DNA of 64,000 nucleotides from SAR92 clade bacterium H231 (GTDB lineage Bacteria > Pseudomonadota > Gammaproteobacteria > Pseudomonadales > Porticoccaceae): NCBI GenBank assembly GCA_025153775.1, contig JAOALC010000004.1, positions 124,001 to 188,000 on the forward strand, given 5' to 3'. The notes beneath the pieces are model-generated. The model was not told the DNA's origin. It did no database searches and was given only the letters and a program-made list of their open reading frames with translations. Positions within the stretch are counted from its first letter, which is position 1. Every line of letters begins with the position of its first letter. The translations under genes and the position numbers were made by a program. Below, piece by piece: positions 27,439 to 37,489 of this stretch.

Positions 27439-28107
27439 TCAGGAGTGGAAACTGGTGGTTTTCTCCAGAGGATCGCGCTCAGTACGCAGATTATTGGCGG
27501 CATCAGCCTCGTCGACATAGCCAAAGGACAGCCCCATCATCAATTTGTAATGGCTATCTATACCCAGCTCCTCACGAACCAGGTCGGGGAAACAGCTCAC
27601 CGAAGTCTGGGGACATGAACCTATACCCGCATCGGTCATCGCCAGCATCAGTGTCTGGGCATACATGCCCACATCACCTGCTAGCCTGACCAGTTCAGGG
27701 AACTCATCAGTAACAAAGATAAAGGCGATATGGGGCGCATCAAAAAACTCAAAATTCCGCATCCAGGACCAGGCGCGCTTTTCTGGGTTATCGCGGGTAA
27801 CGCCCTGGTGCTCCCAGAGACCCAGAGCAGAGCAGATCTGACGCTCTTTGTAATCCCCAGTAAACTTTCCCTGCCAGGGAAAATCTGGGTTGCCCGTCGT
27901 ATCCGTTGAGGCGACCGCCACCATTTTCTCGCGCATGCGATTGCAGGCTTCGCCAGACAGCACATGGACATGCCAGGGCTGAACATTGCAGTTGGACGGC
28001 GCCCAGCTGGCCAGCTCAAACACCTGCTTTAAAGTTTCCTCGTCCACCTGCCTAGATGTAAACCCTCGATATGAATGTCGAGCACGCACTGCGTCAGCAA
28101 ATTCCAT
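27439..28107 (-). CDS. Nitroreductase family oxidoreductase
   Basis: A 222-residue FMN enzyme. The ATG at 28107 follows an AAGGGG and is preferred over the upstream GTG at 28131. Family motifs are VRARHSYRGF, ASWAPSNCNVQPWHVHVLSG, LMLAMTDAGIGSCPQTS and MMGLSFGYVDE. Such enzymes reduce nitro groups, quinones or flavins with NAD(P)H. The length fits the short nitroreductases that dimerise around FMN. The natural substrate is unknown. It is convergent with the diguanylate cyclase. Confidence 0.88.
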   Translation of the reverse strand: MEFADAVRARHSYRGFTSRQVDEETLKQVFELASWAPSNCNVQPWHVHVLSGEACNRMREKMVAVASTDTTGNPDFPWQGKFTGDYKERQICSALGLWEHQGVTRDNPEKRAWSWMRNFEFFDAPHIAFIFVTDEFPELVRLAGDVGMYAQTLMLAMTDAGIGSCPQTSVSCFPDLVREELGIDSHYKLMMGLSFGYVDEADAANNLRTERDPLEKTTSFHS

Positions 28108-28247
28108 TCCGGTATCCCCTTGATAAATCACTGCTGTTATTAGATTGGCCAGGATTCTAGATTAATTTAGGCCTAGGTTGATAGAGCCATGAACTGATAG
28201 GACCTTGGAGTGGTCCAGACTTTAGCAAACTGCCCAGCAATTTGCAG

Positions 28248-28280
28248 GCAAAAAAAAAGCCCTGATCAAACTTGGGCTTT
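28248..28280 (-). terminator. Intrinsic terminator of the MaoC-acyl-CoA dehydrogenase operon
   Basis: On the minus strand AAAGCCC pairs with GGGCTTT (28256-28262 with 28274-28280) and is followed by a long T-run, about 30 bases past the dehydrogenase stop. Confidence 0.85.
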
Positions 28281-28310
28281 AAAAGGGTTAATCTGTAATC
28301 CAGGCCGCTA

Positions 28311-30122
28311 TTAGCTGGCATCAAAATAGTCTTCAGACATTGCCATCACCGACTCAAGATTAGCGCCTATAGTCTTGGCATGAACCTGGGCCTGGGGCAG
28401 CATGCGTTCGAAAAAGAACTCAGCAGTGTGCAGTTTTTCCTGCAAAAACTTACTGTCCCCCTTACCCGCATCCAACTGCGCCTGGGCAACCGCACTCATC
28501 TTGGCCCACATAAAGGCCATATAGGCATAACCAGAGTACATCAGAAAGTCTGCTGAGCCCGCGCCTACGGCATCTGGGTTACGTTTGCCCTGCATAGCGA
28601 GCTTGTAACCCAGATAGCGCCACTTAAGGGCAAGCTTAACCAGAGTCCAGGCCTGCTTGCGCTGGGTTTTATTGCCTCTGGGCCAGGGCAGTGACTTAGC
28701 GGCAAAGCTAAGCATCTCACCGGTAAAAATCTTTAACTGGGCAAAGCGATCCATCAATACTTTGCGGCCGATCAGGTCAAGGGCCTGGATACCAGTGGTG
28801 CCCTCGTACAATGTAGCAATGCGGCTGTCGCGGAGTATCTGCTCCATGCCCCATTCTTGGATATAGCCATGACCACCAAATACTTGCACACCATGATTGG
28901 CAGCCAGTACACCTTGCTCGGTGATAAAGCCTTTAAGTATGGGAGTACAGAAACCGAGCCTGTCTTCGGCAGCGCTTCTCGCCTGTTCAGTCTCACCCCC
29001 CACATAGAGATCGGCAAACTGACTGGCATAGGTCACCATAGCTCGGCCACCCTCGGCAATAGCGCGCTGAGTTAATAGCATGCGACGCACATCTGGATGA
29101 GCGATAATCGGATCTGCAGGGCCATCGGGATTTTTAATTCCAGACAGTGAGCGCATTGCCAGGCGTTCGCGTGCATATTTGGAAGCACCCTGATAGGAGC
29201 GCTCTGCAGCTGCCGCGCCCTGGCTGGCGGTGCCAATACGCGCAACGTTCATATAGGTAAACATGGCATTGAGCCCGTCATGGGGCTCGCCAATCAAAAA
29301 CCCAGTGGCATCGTCAAAGTTAAGCATGGCGGTACCATTACCATGAATACCCATTTTATGTTCTATGGACCCACAGCGAACCCCGTTGCGCTCTCCTGCA
29401 GAACCATCGGCAGCAGGCAAAAACTTGGGGATAATAAACAGCGAAATCCCCTTGGTGCCCTTGGGCGCATCTGGCAGCTTAGCCAGTACAATGTGCACAA
29501 TATTCTCTGTTAGATCGTGTTCGCCGGCGCTGATAAATATCTTGGTGCCATTTATGTTGTAGCTGCCATCGTCCCTGGGCACTGCCTTGGTTTTTAACTG
29601 CCCTAGGTCTGTTCCGCAATGGGGCTCAGTCAGGCACATGGTGCCACTCCAGACACCACTGATAAGTTTGGTTAGGTAGGTTTGCTTTTGCTCGTCAGTA
29701 CCATGATCTTCCAGAGTAGCCACAGCGCCTTCACTCAGACCGGGATACATAGCCCAGGCCCAGTTAGCGGTGGTAAGCATCTCATTGATCGCAATGCTAA
29801 TTGAAGAAGGCAGACCCTGACCACCCATCTCTGGGCTCCCGGTCAATGAGGTCCAGCCGGCCTCGATAAACTTGGCATAGGCCTCTTTAAACCCAGCGGG
29901 TGTTGTCACCACGCCATCATCCCAGGTACAACCTTTGTCACCAGACTGGTACAGAGGCGCCAACTCAGTCTCACTGAACTTGGCCGCTTCACTAAAAATG
30001 GCATCTAGCATATCTGGAGTTGCCTGATCGCCCCCTTTGACATGCTGATACTTGGACTGCATATCCAGTACATCATTGAATAAGAATGAGTAGTCTTTTA
30101 ACGGTACTTTAAAATCAGGCAT
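28311..30122 (-). CDS. Acyl-CoA dehydrogenase, long (DmdC-like) type
   Basis: A 603-residue enzyme with the full acyl-CoA dehydrogenase fold plus a C-terminal ~130-residue extension. Motifs: MCLTEPHCGTDLG (FAD/substrate), YNINGTKIFISAGEHD, HKMGIHGNGTAMLNFDDA, GGHGYIQEWGMEQILRDSRIATLYEGTTGIQALDLIGRK with the catalytic Glu. This long group includes 3-methylmercaptopropionyl-CoA dehydrogenase of DMSP demethylation, but no other dmd gene is near, so only a general beta-oxidation role is justified. It lies 9 bases after the MaoC-like gene. Confidence 0.92.
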   Translation of the reverse strand: MPDFKVPLKDYSFLFNDVLDMQSKYQHVKGGDQATPDMLDAIFSEAAKFSETELAPLYQSGDKGCTWDDGVVTTPAGFKEAYAKFIEAGWTSLTGSPEMGGQGLPSSISIAINEMLTTANWAWAMYPGLSEGAVATLEDHGTDEQKQTYLTKLISGVWSGTMCLTEPHCGTDLGQLKTKAVPRDDGSYNINGTKIFISAGEHDLTENIVHIVLAKLPDAPKGTKGISLFIIPKFLPAADGSAGERNGVRCGSIEHKMGIHGNGTAMLNFDDATGFLIGEPHDGLNAMFTYMNVARIGTASQGAAAAERSYQGASKYARERLAMRSLSGIKNPDGPADPIIAHPDVRRMLLTQRAIAEGGRAMVTYASQFADLYVGGETEQARSAAEDRLGFCTPILKGFITEQGVLAANHGVQVFGGHGYIQEWGMEQILRDSRIATLYEGTTGIQALDLIGRKVLMDRFAQLKIFTGEMLSFAAKSLPWPRGNKTQRKQAWTLVKLALKWRYLGYKLAMQGKRNPDAVGAGSADFLMYSGYAYMAFMWAKMSAVAQAQLDAGKGDSKFLQEKLHTAEFFFERMLPQAQVHAKTIGANLESVMAMSEDYFDAS

Positions 30123-30131
30123 GGATTAGTC

Positions 30132-31049
30132 CTAGGTAATTGATCCTTCCAGATGAGCTTGCTCAGCTGTTTGATTAAAGAGGGAAAACTGCTGTTTGCC
30201 CTCAAGCTGCTGGGAGTAGAACAGCACCTGAGAGGGTAAAAATAACGGTCTGTGGAAGGTCACGTCTACAGAGTAACCTTCCGTCGGTATCTGCTGGTCC
30301 AGTGCGGCAAGGCAGCGCGCCTTAGTCCACATGCCATGAGCTATCGCCTGCTTAAAGCCAAACAGCTTGGCGGTGATGTCGGTCAGATGAATAGGGTTGT
30401 AATCGCCAGAGACGCGCGCATAGCGGCGGCCTATATCTGCATCGACCCACCAATTCAGGGGCTCGCCCTCGCGGCGAATGGGCGCCACAGCCTTTCTTGG
30501 CACGCCGGTCTTGCAGCGATGTAGAAATACTGACTCTCCAGTCCAGACTACCTGTTTATCCACCCTTGCACTCACATCAATATTCCACTCCAAACCCCTG
30601 GAGGTCAGCACTGAGTTACCAATGGCCGCAGTCATATCAATGGGCTGCCTAATATCGAATTGATGAAGCACAGAAATCTGATTGCGCAGATGAACCTGGC
30701 CCATGGCGCGCATTGGGAAGTCCTGTTGAATCAAAATCTTTAGGAACAGCGGGAAACCCAGCATATGCAAGTAAGTAGCTGGTAGGGTTTCCGAGGATTT
30801 AAAACCACAGAGTTCCTGGTAGGCGTGCAGATGCTGAGGATTGATCACCAGCGAATTAATCTGCGTGCTGAGGCCGGGCAACTGGTCGCCCAGCGCATAG
30901 GTGCCAGACTTAAACGCAGCCTTGCCCAGCAACGAAGGCATACTGGGCAGCTCCTGCATCACTATAGGTGGCTTGCTATCTGAGGGCTTTTGCATATGTG
31001 CGCTTTTATTCATGGACTTCATAATGGGTGCATTCTCCTTGTCAGTCAT
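30132..31049 (-). CDS. MaoC-like acyl dehydratase
   Basis: A 305-residue double hot-dog protein. The C-terminal half has the hydratase 2 motif GDYNPIHLTDITAKLFGFKQAIAHGMW (around residue 215), with the Asp and His catalytic pair intact. Such enzymes hydrate trans-2-enoyl-CoA to (R)-3-hydroxyacyl-CoA. The start is uncertain: Met1, Met10, Met13 and Met19 all precede the conserved region. It forms an operon with the acyl-CoA dehydrogenase and is divergent from an AraC regulator, so a fatty-acid or aliphatic-acid pathway is likely. Confidence 0.88.
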   Translation of the reverse strand: MTDKENAPIMKSMNKSAHMQKPSDSKPPIVMQELPSMPSLLGKAAFKSGTYALGDQLPGLSTQINSLVINPQHLHAYQELCGFKSSETLPATYLHMLGFPLFLKILIQQDFPMRAMGQVHLRNQISVLHQFDIRQPIDMTAAIGNSVLTSRGLEWNIDVSARVDKQVVWTGESVFLHRCKTGVPRKAVAPIRREGEPLNWWVDADIGRRYARVSGDYNPIHLTDITAKLFGFKQAIAHGMWTKARCLAALDQQIPTEGYSVDVTFHRPLFLPSQVLFYSQQLEGKQQFSLFNQTAEQAHLEGSIT

Positions 31050-31143
31050 TGGCTATAAAAAAAGGCTGTTTTGTCATTTCGGCCAATTGTGTATGATGGG
31101 GCTCCTTTGTTTCTGCAAGGCCTCCTGAGGCCAGGTTTATTGT

Positions 31144-32178
31144 ATGACAGGTTTAACCGATTCAGGCACTCTGGCCCGCCTCGCCTATCAGGGTCTGATC
31201 AACCTAGGTGTAGACGCAGACCTGGTGATGCAGCGCTCTGGGCTTAACCCTGATCAGCTCTATCAGGCTAATCTGCGCACCAAATTCAGCGCTCAGCCAC
31301 TGTTTTGGAAAGCCGCAGTTGAGCTGTCTAACGACCCCTGCATAGGGCTGCATCTCGGCGAAAAAATGCCGGTCTATAAAGGCCAGATACTGGAATATCT
31401 GTTTCTCAGTAGCCCAACCTTTGGCGATGGCCTGCGTCGGGTCCTCAGCTACCAGCGCCTGATCAGCGATGCTTTGCACGGCCAGTTATCTGAACAGCCC
31501 AGCCCCTGCCTGACCAGCTATTTTACCGATCACCAATACGCGACCTCGCATCTAGCAGAGGCCATGGTGCTTGGGCTTATTCGCTGCTTTCAATCGGTTA
31601 CGGACAATGCCTTTAAAGCAGATAAAGTGGTGTTTAACCATGCTCCCAATACTGATATTGGGGAGTATGAGCGCATCTTTCAGTGCCAAGTGGAGTTTAA
31701 TGCGCCCTCTTTCCAGCTGTTTTTCCCCGCCTCACTGCTCAATCATAGATCACTTCATGCCCAGCCCGAGCTATTAAATTTACATTTACAGGCAGCTGAT
31801 CAACATATAGCCATGCTGCAACAACAGGATCTGATCGGAAATGTCCGCAACCAGCTTGCTGGCTTACTCGAAAGCGGTGACACCAGCTTGGAAAATGTGG
31901 CAACTCGATTAGATATAAGTGCCAGACATCTGCGCCACCAACTGAATGTTGCCGGCACTAGCTTCCAGCGCCTGCTCAACAGCTATAGGCATAGCCTCGC
32001 AAAACGCCTGCTATCCCAGACTGATGAGGCAATCAGTGAAATTGTCTACCTCACTGGCTTTTCCGAGCCCAGCACTTTTTATCGCGCCTTTAAGCGCTGG
32101 GAGGGTCTAACCCCCATCGAATATCGTATCTCTCATCAGGTGCAACCCAGTCATGAAAACCCTGTTTCTGAGCAGTGA
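31144..32178 (+). CDS. AraC family transcriptional regulator
   Basis: A 344-residue regulator of the OruR/ArgR-like type. The N-terminal arabinose-binding-like domain (PF12625, about 20-200) includes the IGLHLGEKMPVY block. The C-terminal HTH_18 (about 245-330) has LENVATRLDISARHLRHQL and AISEIVYLTGFSEPSTFYRAFKRWEGLTPIEYR. It is divergent from the MaoC/acyl-CoA dehydrogenase operon with 94 bases between, so it probably controls that operon in response to an acyl compound. Confidence 0.9.
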   Translation: MTGLTDSGTLARLAYQGLINLGVDADLVMQRSGLNPDQLYQANLRTKFSAQPLFWKAAVELSNDPCIGLHLGEKMPVYKGQILEYLFLSSPTFGDGLRRVLSYQRLISDALHGQLSEQPSPCLTSYFTDHQYATSHLAEAMVLGLIRCFQSVTDNAFKADKVVFNHAPNTDIGEYERIFQCQVEFNAPSFQLFFPASLLNHRSLHAQPELLNLHLQAADQHIAMLQQQDLIGNVRNQLAGLLESGDTSLENVATRLDISARHLRHQLNVAGTSFQRLLNSYRHSLAKRLLSQTDEAISEIVYLTGFSEPSTFYRAFKRWEGLTPIEYRISHQVQPSHENPVSEQ

Positions 32179-32249
32179 TTCTAGTAGAATGGCGCACCGT
32201 TAAAATTGACACCGGACAATGTTTCGGCCCCCTTGGAGCAATCACCTAA

Positions 32250-35186
32250 ATGACCAGCAATGCACACCCAGCTTTTGAGCTTTTGCGCGAACAACAGATT
32301 CCCTCTCTCAAAGTACAGTATCAAGAGTATCGCCATCGCCAAACTGGTGCCCAGCACATACATCTGGCTGCCGACAATAAGGAAAATGTATTCCTAGTCG
32401 CACTGCGCACTGTACCCATGGACTCCACTGGGGTAGCCCATATTCTTGAGCACACTGCACTCTGTGGCAGCGAAAAGTATCCGGTTCGCGATCCGTTCTT
32501 TATGATGATCAGGCGCTCCCTCAACACCTTTATGAATGCTTTTACCAGCAGTGACTGGACCGCCTACCCTTTTGCCAGTCAGAATAAGAAAGACTTCAAC
32601 AATCTGCTAAGCGTCTATCTTGACTCGGTATTTTTTGCGCGCCTAGACCCTCTGGATTTTGCCCAGGAAGGTCATCGCCTTGAGTTTGCTGATGCCTCCG
32701 ATGCCTCATCGGAGCTGACGTTTAAAGGCGTGGTTTACAACGAGATGAAAGGCGCCATGAGCTCCATTAACTCCGTGCTCTGGCAAACCATGAGCAAATA
32801 CCTTTATCCCACCAGTACCTACCATTACAACAGTGGTGGCGAGCCCGCTGATATTCCAAATTTGACCTACGACCAGTTCAAAGCCTTTTATCGGACCCAC
32901 TATCATCCTAGCAACGCTATTTTTGTGACCTTTGGTGATATACCCGCAGCGGAGCACCAGCAAAATTTTGAACAGCAGGCCCTGCATCGTTTTGAGCGCC
33001 TAGACTGCCATATTGCAGTAACCGATGAGCAGCGCTACAGCCAGCCCCAGTATTTTGAGGAGACCTATGCCTATGATGGGGGCAAAGCTGAAGATCAGGC
33101 TGAACAGCCCTCGACAGCGGATAGCACCCATGTTGTGCTGTCCTGGCTGCTGGGAGACTCCACCGATCTCGAGGCCACCATGCAGGCCCGACTGCTGTCC
33201 AGCGTGCTGTTGGACAACAGCGGCTCGCCGCTGCAAAAAGCGCTGGAGACCACCGACCTGGGCACCTCACCCTCGCCTATGTGCGGGCTTGAGGATTCAC
33301 AAAAAGAACTCTGCTTCGCCTGCGGCGTAGAAGGGTCCAACCCAGAGAGTGCCGACGCCATTGAGGCACTTATTTTGGATGTGCTGCGGGATGTAGCAGA
33401 AAATGGCTTGCCTCAGGAACAGGTGGCAGCCAGTCTTCACCAGCTTGAGCTGAGCCAGCGGGAGTTATCTGGGGGCGGCTACCCCTATGGGCTGCATCTG
33501 ATATTGACCAGCCTTACCAGTGCCACACACCGCGGCGATCCAGTATCTCTGCTTAACCTAGATCCTGTTCTCGACCGACTGCAGCAGCAAATTACCGATC
33601 CAGAATTTATCAAGTCTCTGGCCCGCGACCTGCTGTTAAACAACCAGCATCGCACCAGATTAGTGTTGAGGCCCGATACTGGTTTAGGCCAGCAAAAAGA
33701 GCAGGCCGAAAAAGATCGCCTAGCCAGTATTAAAGCCTCCCTGACAGAGAGTGAAAAGCAGCATATTGTTGACGGGGCGGCAGCATTAAAAGCGCGCCAG
33801 GAAATGGAAGAAGATCTCGATATTCTGCCCAAAGTGGGCATCGAAGATGTGCCTGCAGAGATTGCCTACGCCGACAAGCACAGCCAGATAGCAGGCCCAG
33901 TACCACTGACCAACTACAGTGCTGGCACCAATGGGTTGGCCTATCAACAAATTATTATGCCCATGCCAGCATTCAGCGATGCACAGCTGGACTTGCTACC
34001 TCTGTACAGCACCTGTGTAACAGAGATGGGAGTCGGTGAGCGCGACTATCAACAGACACAGCTTTGGCACTCGTCCGTGGTGGGCGCCTATTCTGCATCA
34101 GCCTCGGTGCGCACCGATAAAGACAGCCTGGACAGGCTCCATGGCAATATTAGTTTTACTGGCAAAGGTCTGGCGCGCAATCAGCCCGCTATGACCGACC
34201 TGATGCAAGAGTCGCTGCAGCGGGCGCGCTTTGATGAGCTGCCCCGGCTGCGGGAGCTGGTGTCGCAAATTCGCACCTATCGCGAATCATCTATCACCGG
34301 CAATGGCCATGTGCTGGCCATGACCGCTGCTGCCAGCGGCCTCTCAGCCAATGCTTATCTCAGTCAGCGCTGGGGTGGCATGACCGGATTAGCACTGCTC
34401 AAGGCACTGGATCACAGCCTGAATACTGACCAGGGGCTGCAGCAGCTGGCCGAGCAGTTACAAAGCATTCACCAGCTTATTTTAAACCAGCCCAGGCAGT
34501 ATCTGCTGGTTGCTGAACCTGAGCGTCTAGCAGACTTTACTGCTGTAATTCAGGCTGGTTTTTCTCCAAGCACAGAGGCATTGGCGAATAATTTGATCGA
34601 CTACAACCCCACATTAACCCCGGTAAATCATTGCTGGACTACCAACACTCAGGTGAGCTTCTGTTCCAAAGCCTATGCCACTGTGCCTACCAGCCACCCA
34701 GATGCTGCGGCTCTCAATGTGCTGGGTGGAGTATTGCGCAATGGCTATCTGCACCGTGCCATCCGCGAGCAAGGCGGCGCCTACGGTGGCGGCGCATCCC
34801 AGGACAACCAAACTGGCGCATTCCGTTTCTACTCCTACAGAGACCCGCGAATCGCAGGTACCCTGACTGATTTTGATGCATCTATAGACTGGGTACAGCA
34901 GCAAAACCTGGGCTATGACAAAATAGAAGAAGCTATTTTGGGCGTAGTAGGCGGTCTGGACAAGCCGGGATCGCCAGCAGGTGAAGCCATTCAGGCCTTT
35001 CATTCCGAGCTTAATGGTCGCGGTAAAGCCTGTACTGAACAGTTTAGAAACGAGGTACTGGCGGTGACCGAGGCAGACTTAAAACGAGTTGCCAGCACCT
35101 ATCTCAGAGAAGACGCTGCTCAGACTGCGGTGATTACCAACACTGAGCTAGCGGCCAGCACTAATCTAGAGATCGTCAGCATTTAA
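32250..35186 (+). CDS. M16C family metallopeptidase (presequence protease-like)
   Basis: A 978-residue insulinase-fold protease of the M16C group. The inverted zinc motif is His64-Ile-Leu-Glu67-His68 in HILEHTALCGSEKYPVRDPFF, with the downstream Glu in YNEMKGAMSS. Four homologous domains and a central M16C-associated hinge fill the length. There is no signal peptide, so a cytoplasmic peptide-degrading role like PreP is inferred. The stop is followed directly by the cmoA ATG, giving tight co-transcription with no obvious functional link. Confidence 0.93.
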   Translation: MTSNAHPAFELLREQQIPSLKVQYQEYRHRQTGAQHIHLAADNKENVFLVALRTVPMDSTGVAHILEHTALCGSEKYPVRDPFFMMIRRSLNTFMNAFTSSDWTAYPFASQNKKDFNNLLSVYLDSVFFARLDPLDFAQEGHRLEFADASDASSELTFKGVVYNEMKGAMSSINSVLWQTMSKYLYPTSTYHYNSGGEPADIPNLTYDQFKAFYRTHYHPSNAIFVTFGDIPAAEHQQNFEQQALHRFERLDCHIAVTDEQRYSQPQYFEETYAYDGGKAEDQAEQPSTADSTHVVLSWLLGDSTDLEATMQARLLSSVLLDNSGSPLQKALETTDLGTSPSPMCGLEDSQKELCFACGVEGSNPESADAIEALILDVLRDVAENGLPQEQVAASLHQLELSQRELSGGGYPYGLHLILTSLTSATHRGDPVSLLNLDPVLDRLQQQITDPEFIKSLARDLLLNNQHRTRLVLRPDTGLGQQKEQAEKDRLASIKASLTESEKQHIVDGAAALKARQEMEEDLDILPKVGIEDVPAEIAYADKHSQIAGPVPLTNYSAGTNGLAYQQIIMPMPAFSDAQLDLLPLYSTCVTEMGVGERDYQQTQLWHSSVVGAYSASASVRTDKDSLDRLHGNISFTGKGLARNQPAMTDLMQESLQRARFDELPRLRELVSQIRTYRESSITGNGHVLAMTAAASGLSANAYLSQRWGGMTGLALLKALDHSLNTDQGLQQLAEQLQSIHQLILNQPRQYLLVAEPERLADFTAVIQAGFSPSTEALANNLIDYNPTLTPVNHCWTTNTQVSFCSKAYATVPTSHPDAAALNVLGGVLRNGYLHRAIREQGGAYGGGASQDNQTGAFRFYSYRDPRIAGTLTDFDASIDWVQQQNLGYDKIEEAILGVVGGLDKPGSPAGEAIQAFHSELNGRGKACTEQFRNEVLAVTEADLKRVASTYLREDAAQTAVITNTELAASTNLEIVSI

Positions 35187-35921
35187 ATGACGGACTCTAA
35201 GCGCGACAATTTATTCGCCAACCCCCTGGGCAAGGTCTCAGGTTTTGTGTTTGATCAGGCCGTGGTGGATGTATTTCCAGATATGATCAGCCGCTCGGTA
35301 CCAGGCTATGAGACCATTCTGTCTCATACCGGCGAACTGGCTTACAGGTATGTTCAGCCGCAGACTAACTGCTACGATCTGGGCTGCTCTCTGGGAGCTT
35401 CAACCCTGGCCATCAGCCAGCGCGTCGCGGACCGAGACGCCAAAATTATCGCGGTGGATAATAGCTCGGCTATGCTCGAAAAATGCGCTAGCATTTTAGC
35501 AGCCAGCAATACCAGTGCGGAGATTCAGCTAATCAATGGCGATATCTGCGATATCGAAATCAGCAATGCTTCTCTGGTAGTGATGAATTTTACGCTGCAG
35601 TTTGTGCCATTGGCGCAACGTCCGCAGTTGTTGGAGAAAATCTATCAGGGCCTTAATCCGGGCGGCTGTCTGATTATTTCTGAAAAACTCAGCTTTGAAC
35701 CCGAGTCGCTAAATACACTGCTCAGTGAGCTTCATCATGATTTTAAGCGCGCCCAGGGTTACAGCGATTTGGAGATTAGTCAGAAGCGGGATTCAATAGA
35801 GAATGTGCTGGTGCCGGAAACCCTGGAGACTCATATCCAACGATTAAGAGCCTGCGGATTTCAGTCCGCAAGCCCCTGGTTTCAATGCTTTAATTTTTGT
35901 TCTCTGGTGGCTATTAAGTAA
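35187..35921 (+). CDS. cmoA: Carboxy-S-adenosyl-L-methionine synthase
   Basis: A 244-residue methyltransferase-fold protein matching CmoA. It begins RDNLFANPLGKVSGFVFDQAVVDVFPDMISRSVPGYE, with YDLGCSLGASTLAI as the SAM motif and VVMNFTLQFVP. It makes carboxy-SAM from SAM and prephenate. CmoB (37.8 kb) then transfers the carboxymethyl group to tRNA U34. cmoA and cmoB are split here by an aldehyde dehydrogenase and slyX on the other strand. The 3' end overlaps the convergent dehydrogenase by 8 bases. Confidence 0.96.
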   Translation: MTDSKRDNLFANPLGKVSGFVFDQAVVDVFPDMISRSVPGYETILSHTGELAYRYVQPQTNCYDLGCSLGASTLAISQRVADRDAKIIAVDNSSAMLEKCASILAASNTSAEIQLINGDICDIEISNASLVVMNFTLQFVPLAQRPQLLEKIYQGLNPGGCLIISEKLSFEPESLNTLLSELHHDFKRAQGYSDLEISQKRDSIENVLVPETLETHIQRLRACGFQSASPWFQCFNFCSLVAIK

Positions 35922-37338
35922 GCATTTTCATTGTAGCTTTGATCACTTTTCTTACAGCTGGTGTGTAAGGAGGATAAAACATCGACAGGCTGCTGTACTT
36001 GTCTACCAGCACACTGCGCTCATGGGTAAAGGCTCTAAAGCCCCAGACACCGCCAGACTTGCCAATACCGCTGTTGTTAACGCCACCAAAGGGAAGATTG
36101 GGATGCAGAAAGTGCATCACCGTCTGGTTGACGCAGGTGTCACCAGCGCTGGTTTCCTGCAGAATCTTGTCGGTCACCTTATTGTTTTTACTGTAGATAT
36201 AAAGCGCCAGCGGCTTTGGTCTTGCATTGATATAGCTAATGACTTGATCAATGTCAGAGTAAGTAATAATTGGCAGCAGTGGCCCAAAAATCTCTTCCTG
36301 CATAATGGCCGAGTCGTCGCTCATACCCTCGATCAATGTGGGTGCAACAAACTGCCCTTTCTTAGTCACCTCACCACCAGTCAAGACCACCCCGCCCTTG
36401 GCTTTGGCATCGTCCAAGAGTCGCGTGATACGTCCATGGTGGCCAGCATTAACAACGCGGCAATAATCGCTATTAGCTCCGGCATCTTCACCCAGGCCAT
36501 ATTGGCTCTTAATGGTGGCGGTCATTTCGGCGACAAATTTATCTTTTATGGATTCGTGGACATAGATATAGTCTGGCGCAATACAGGTTTGACCATTGTT
36601 GTTGAACTTGCCCCAGCCGATGGATTTACTAGCCTTTTTAAGATTGGCTGATTTATCAACAATCACCGGGCTCTTGCCACCCAGCTCCAGAGTGACAGAG
36701 GTTAGATTTTTGGCTGCGGCCGCCATCACATGTTTGCCTACAGCTGGACTGCCGGTAAAGAAGATATGGTCAAAGGGCAGATTGGTCAGGTAACTGGCCA
36801 CATCGGCCTCACCTTCAAACAGTGACACTTCTTCTGGCCTAAACGCTTCTTTAACAATCTGGCCAATCACCTTGGACATTTTAGGGGTCATTTCTGAGGG
36901 TTTGATAACCACCGTATTACCTGCGGCAATTGCCCATATCATTGGGCCAAAGGTCAGGTTAAAGGGGTAATTCCAGGGTGAGACCACCAGGGTGACGCCC
37001 TTGGGTTCTTTGACGATTTTGGATTTGGTTCCCAGCATAGAGATGGTTACCTTGACGGGCTCGGGCTTCATCCATTCTTTGAGGTGCTTGCGAACATGTT
37101 TGAGCTCGGTGAGTACCGGCATGATTTCAGCCAAATCCACTTCGGCGCCGGGCTTGCCAAAATCTGCGGCCGCCGACTCGTGGATTTTGTCATGGGCGGC
37201 TCTAAATGCCGTTTCAAAGCGCTTTAAAACAGCAAGTCGCTGGCGGTAATCTGATTTTCTCAGCTCCAGCGCATAGTCTTTTTGCTGCGCAAATACCTTA
37301 TCTATTTTGGCTTTAACCGTCGGCTTTATCTCAGTCAT
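35914..37338 (-). CDS. NAD(P)-dependent aldehyde dehydrogenase, class 3/coniferyl type
   Basis: A 474-residue enzyme from the ATG at 37338, preceded by GGGGGA. A TTG four codons upstream is unlikely. Motifs: VVSPWNYPFNLTFGPMIWAIAAGNTVVIKPSE, FFTGSPAVGKHVM, ELGGKSPVIVD with the general-base Glu, and the catalytic Cys in NNGQTCIAPDY. The short length and sequence are those of ALDH3/coniferyl aldehyde dehydrogenases, acting on fatty or aromatic aldehydes. The C-terminus is rich in Lys/Tyr/Pro and may associate with membrane. The substrate is not decided by context. Confidence 0.92.
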   Translation of the reverse strand: MTEIKPTVKAKIDKVFAQQKDYALELRKSDYRQRLAVLKRFETAFRAAHDKIHESAAADFGKPGAEVDLAEIMPVLTELKHVRKHLKEWMKPEPVKVTISMLGTKSKIVKEPKGVTLVVSPWNYPFNLTFGPMIWAIAAGNTVVIKPSEMTPKMSKVIGQIVKEAFRPEEVSLFEGEADVASYLTNLPFDHIFFTGSPAVGKHVMAAAAKNLTSVTLELGGKSPVIVDKSANLKKASKSIGWGKFNNNGQTCIAPDYIYVHESIKDKFVAEMTATIKSQYGLGEDAGANSDYCRVVNAGHHGRITRLLDDAKAKGGVVLTGGEVTKKGQFVAPTLIEGMSDDSAIMQEEIFGPLLPIITYSDIDQVISYINARPKPLALYIYSKNNKVTDKILQETSAGDTCVNQTVMHFLHPNLPFGGVNNSGIGKSGGVWGFRAFTHERSVLVDKYSSLSMFYPPYTPAVRKVIKATMKMLT

Positions 37339-37489
37339 ATTGTCCCCCAAGGATAGTTTTACTCTGCAAGTACGCTGTTACCTATCAGCACAGGCATTGC
37401 TTTTTGTTTTTGTTAGCTAGTTATAATTATTTTTACCGCGCTACTCTGCAATCAAAATAAGTGACCCATGGTATCTAGGTTTATCTGGC

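Noticed and set aside
28311-30122. Acyl-CoA dehydrogenase as DmdC of DMSP demethylation
   Set aside because: The sequence group fits, but no dmdA, dmdB or dmdD lies nearby; the MaoC/AraC context suggests a general fatty-acid role.
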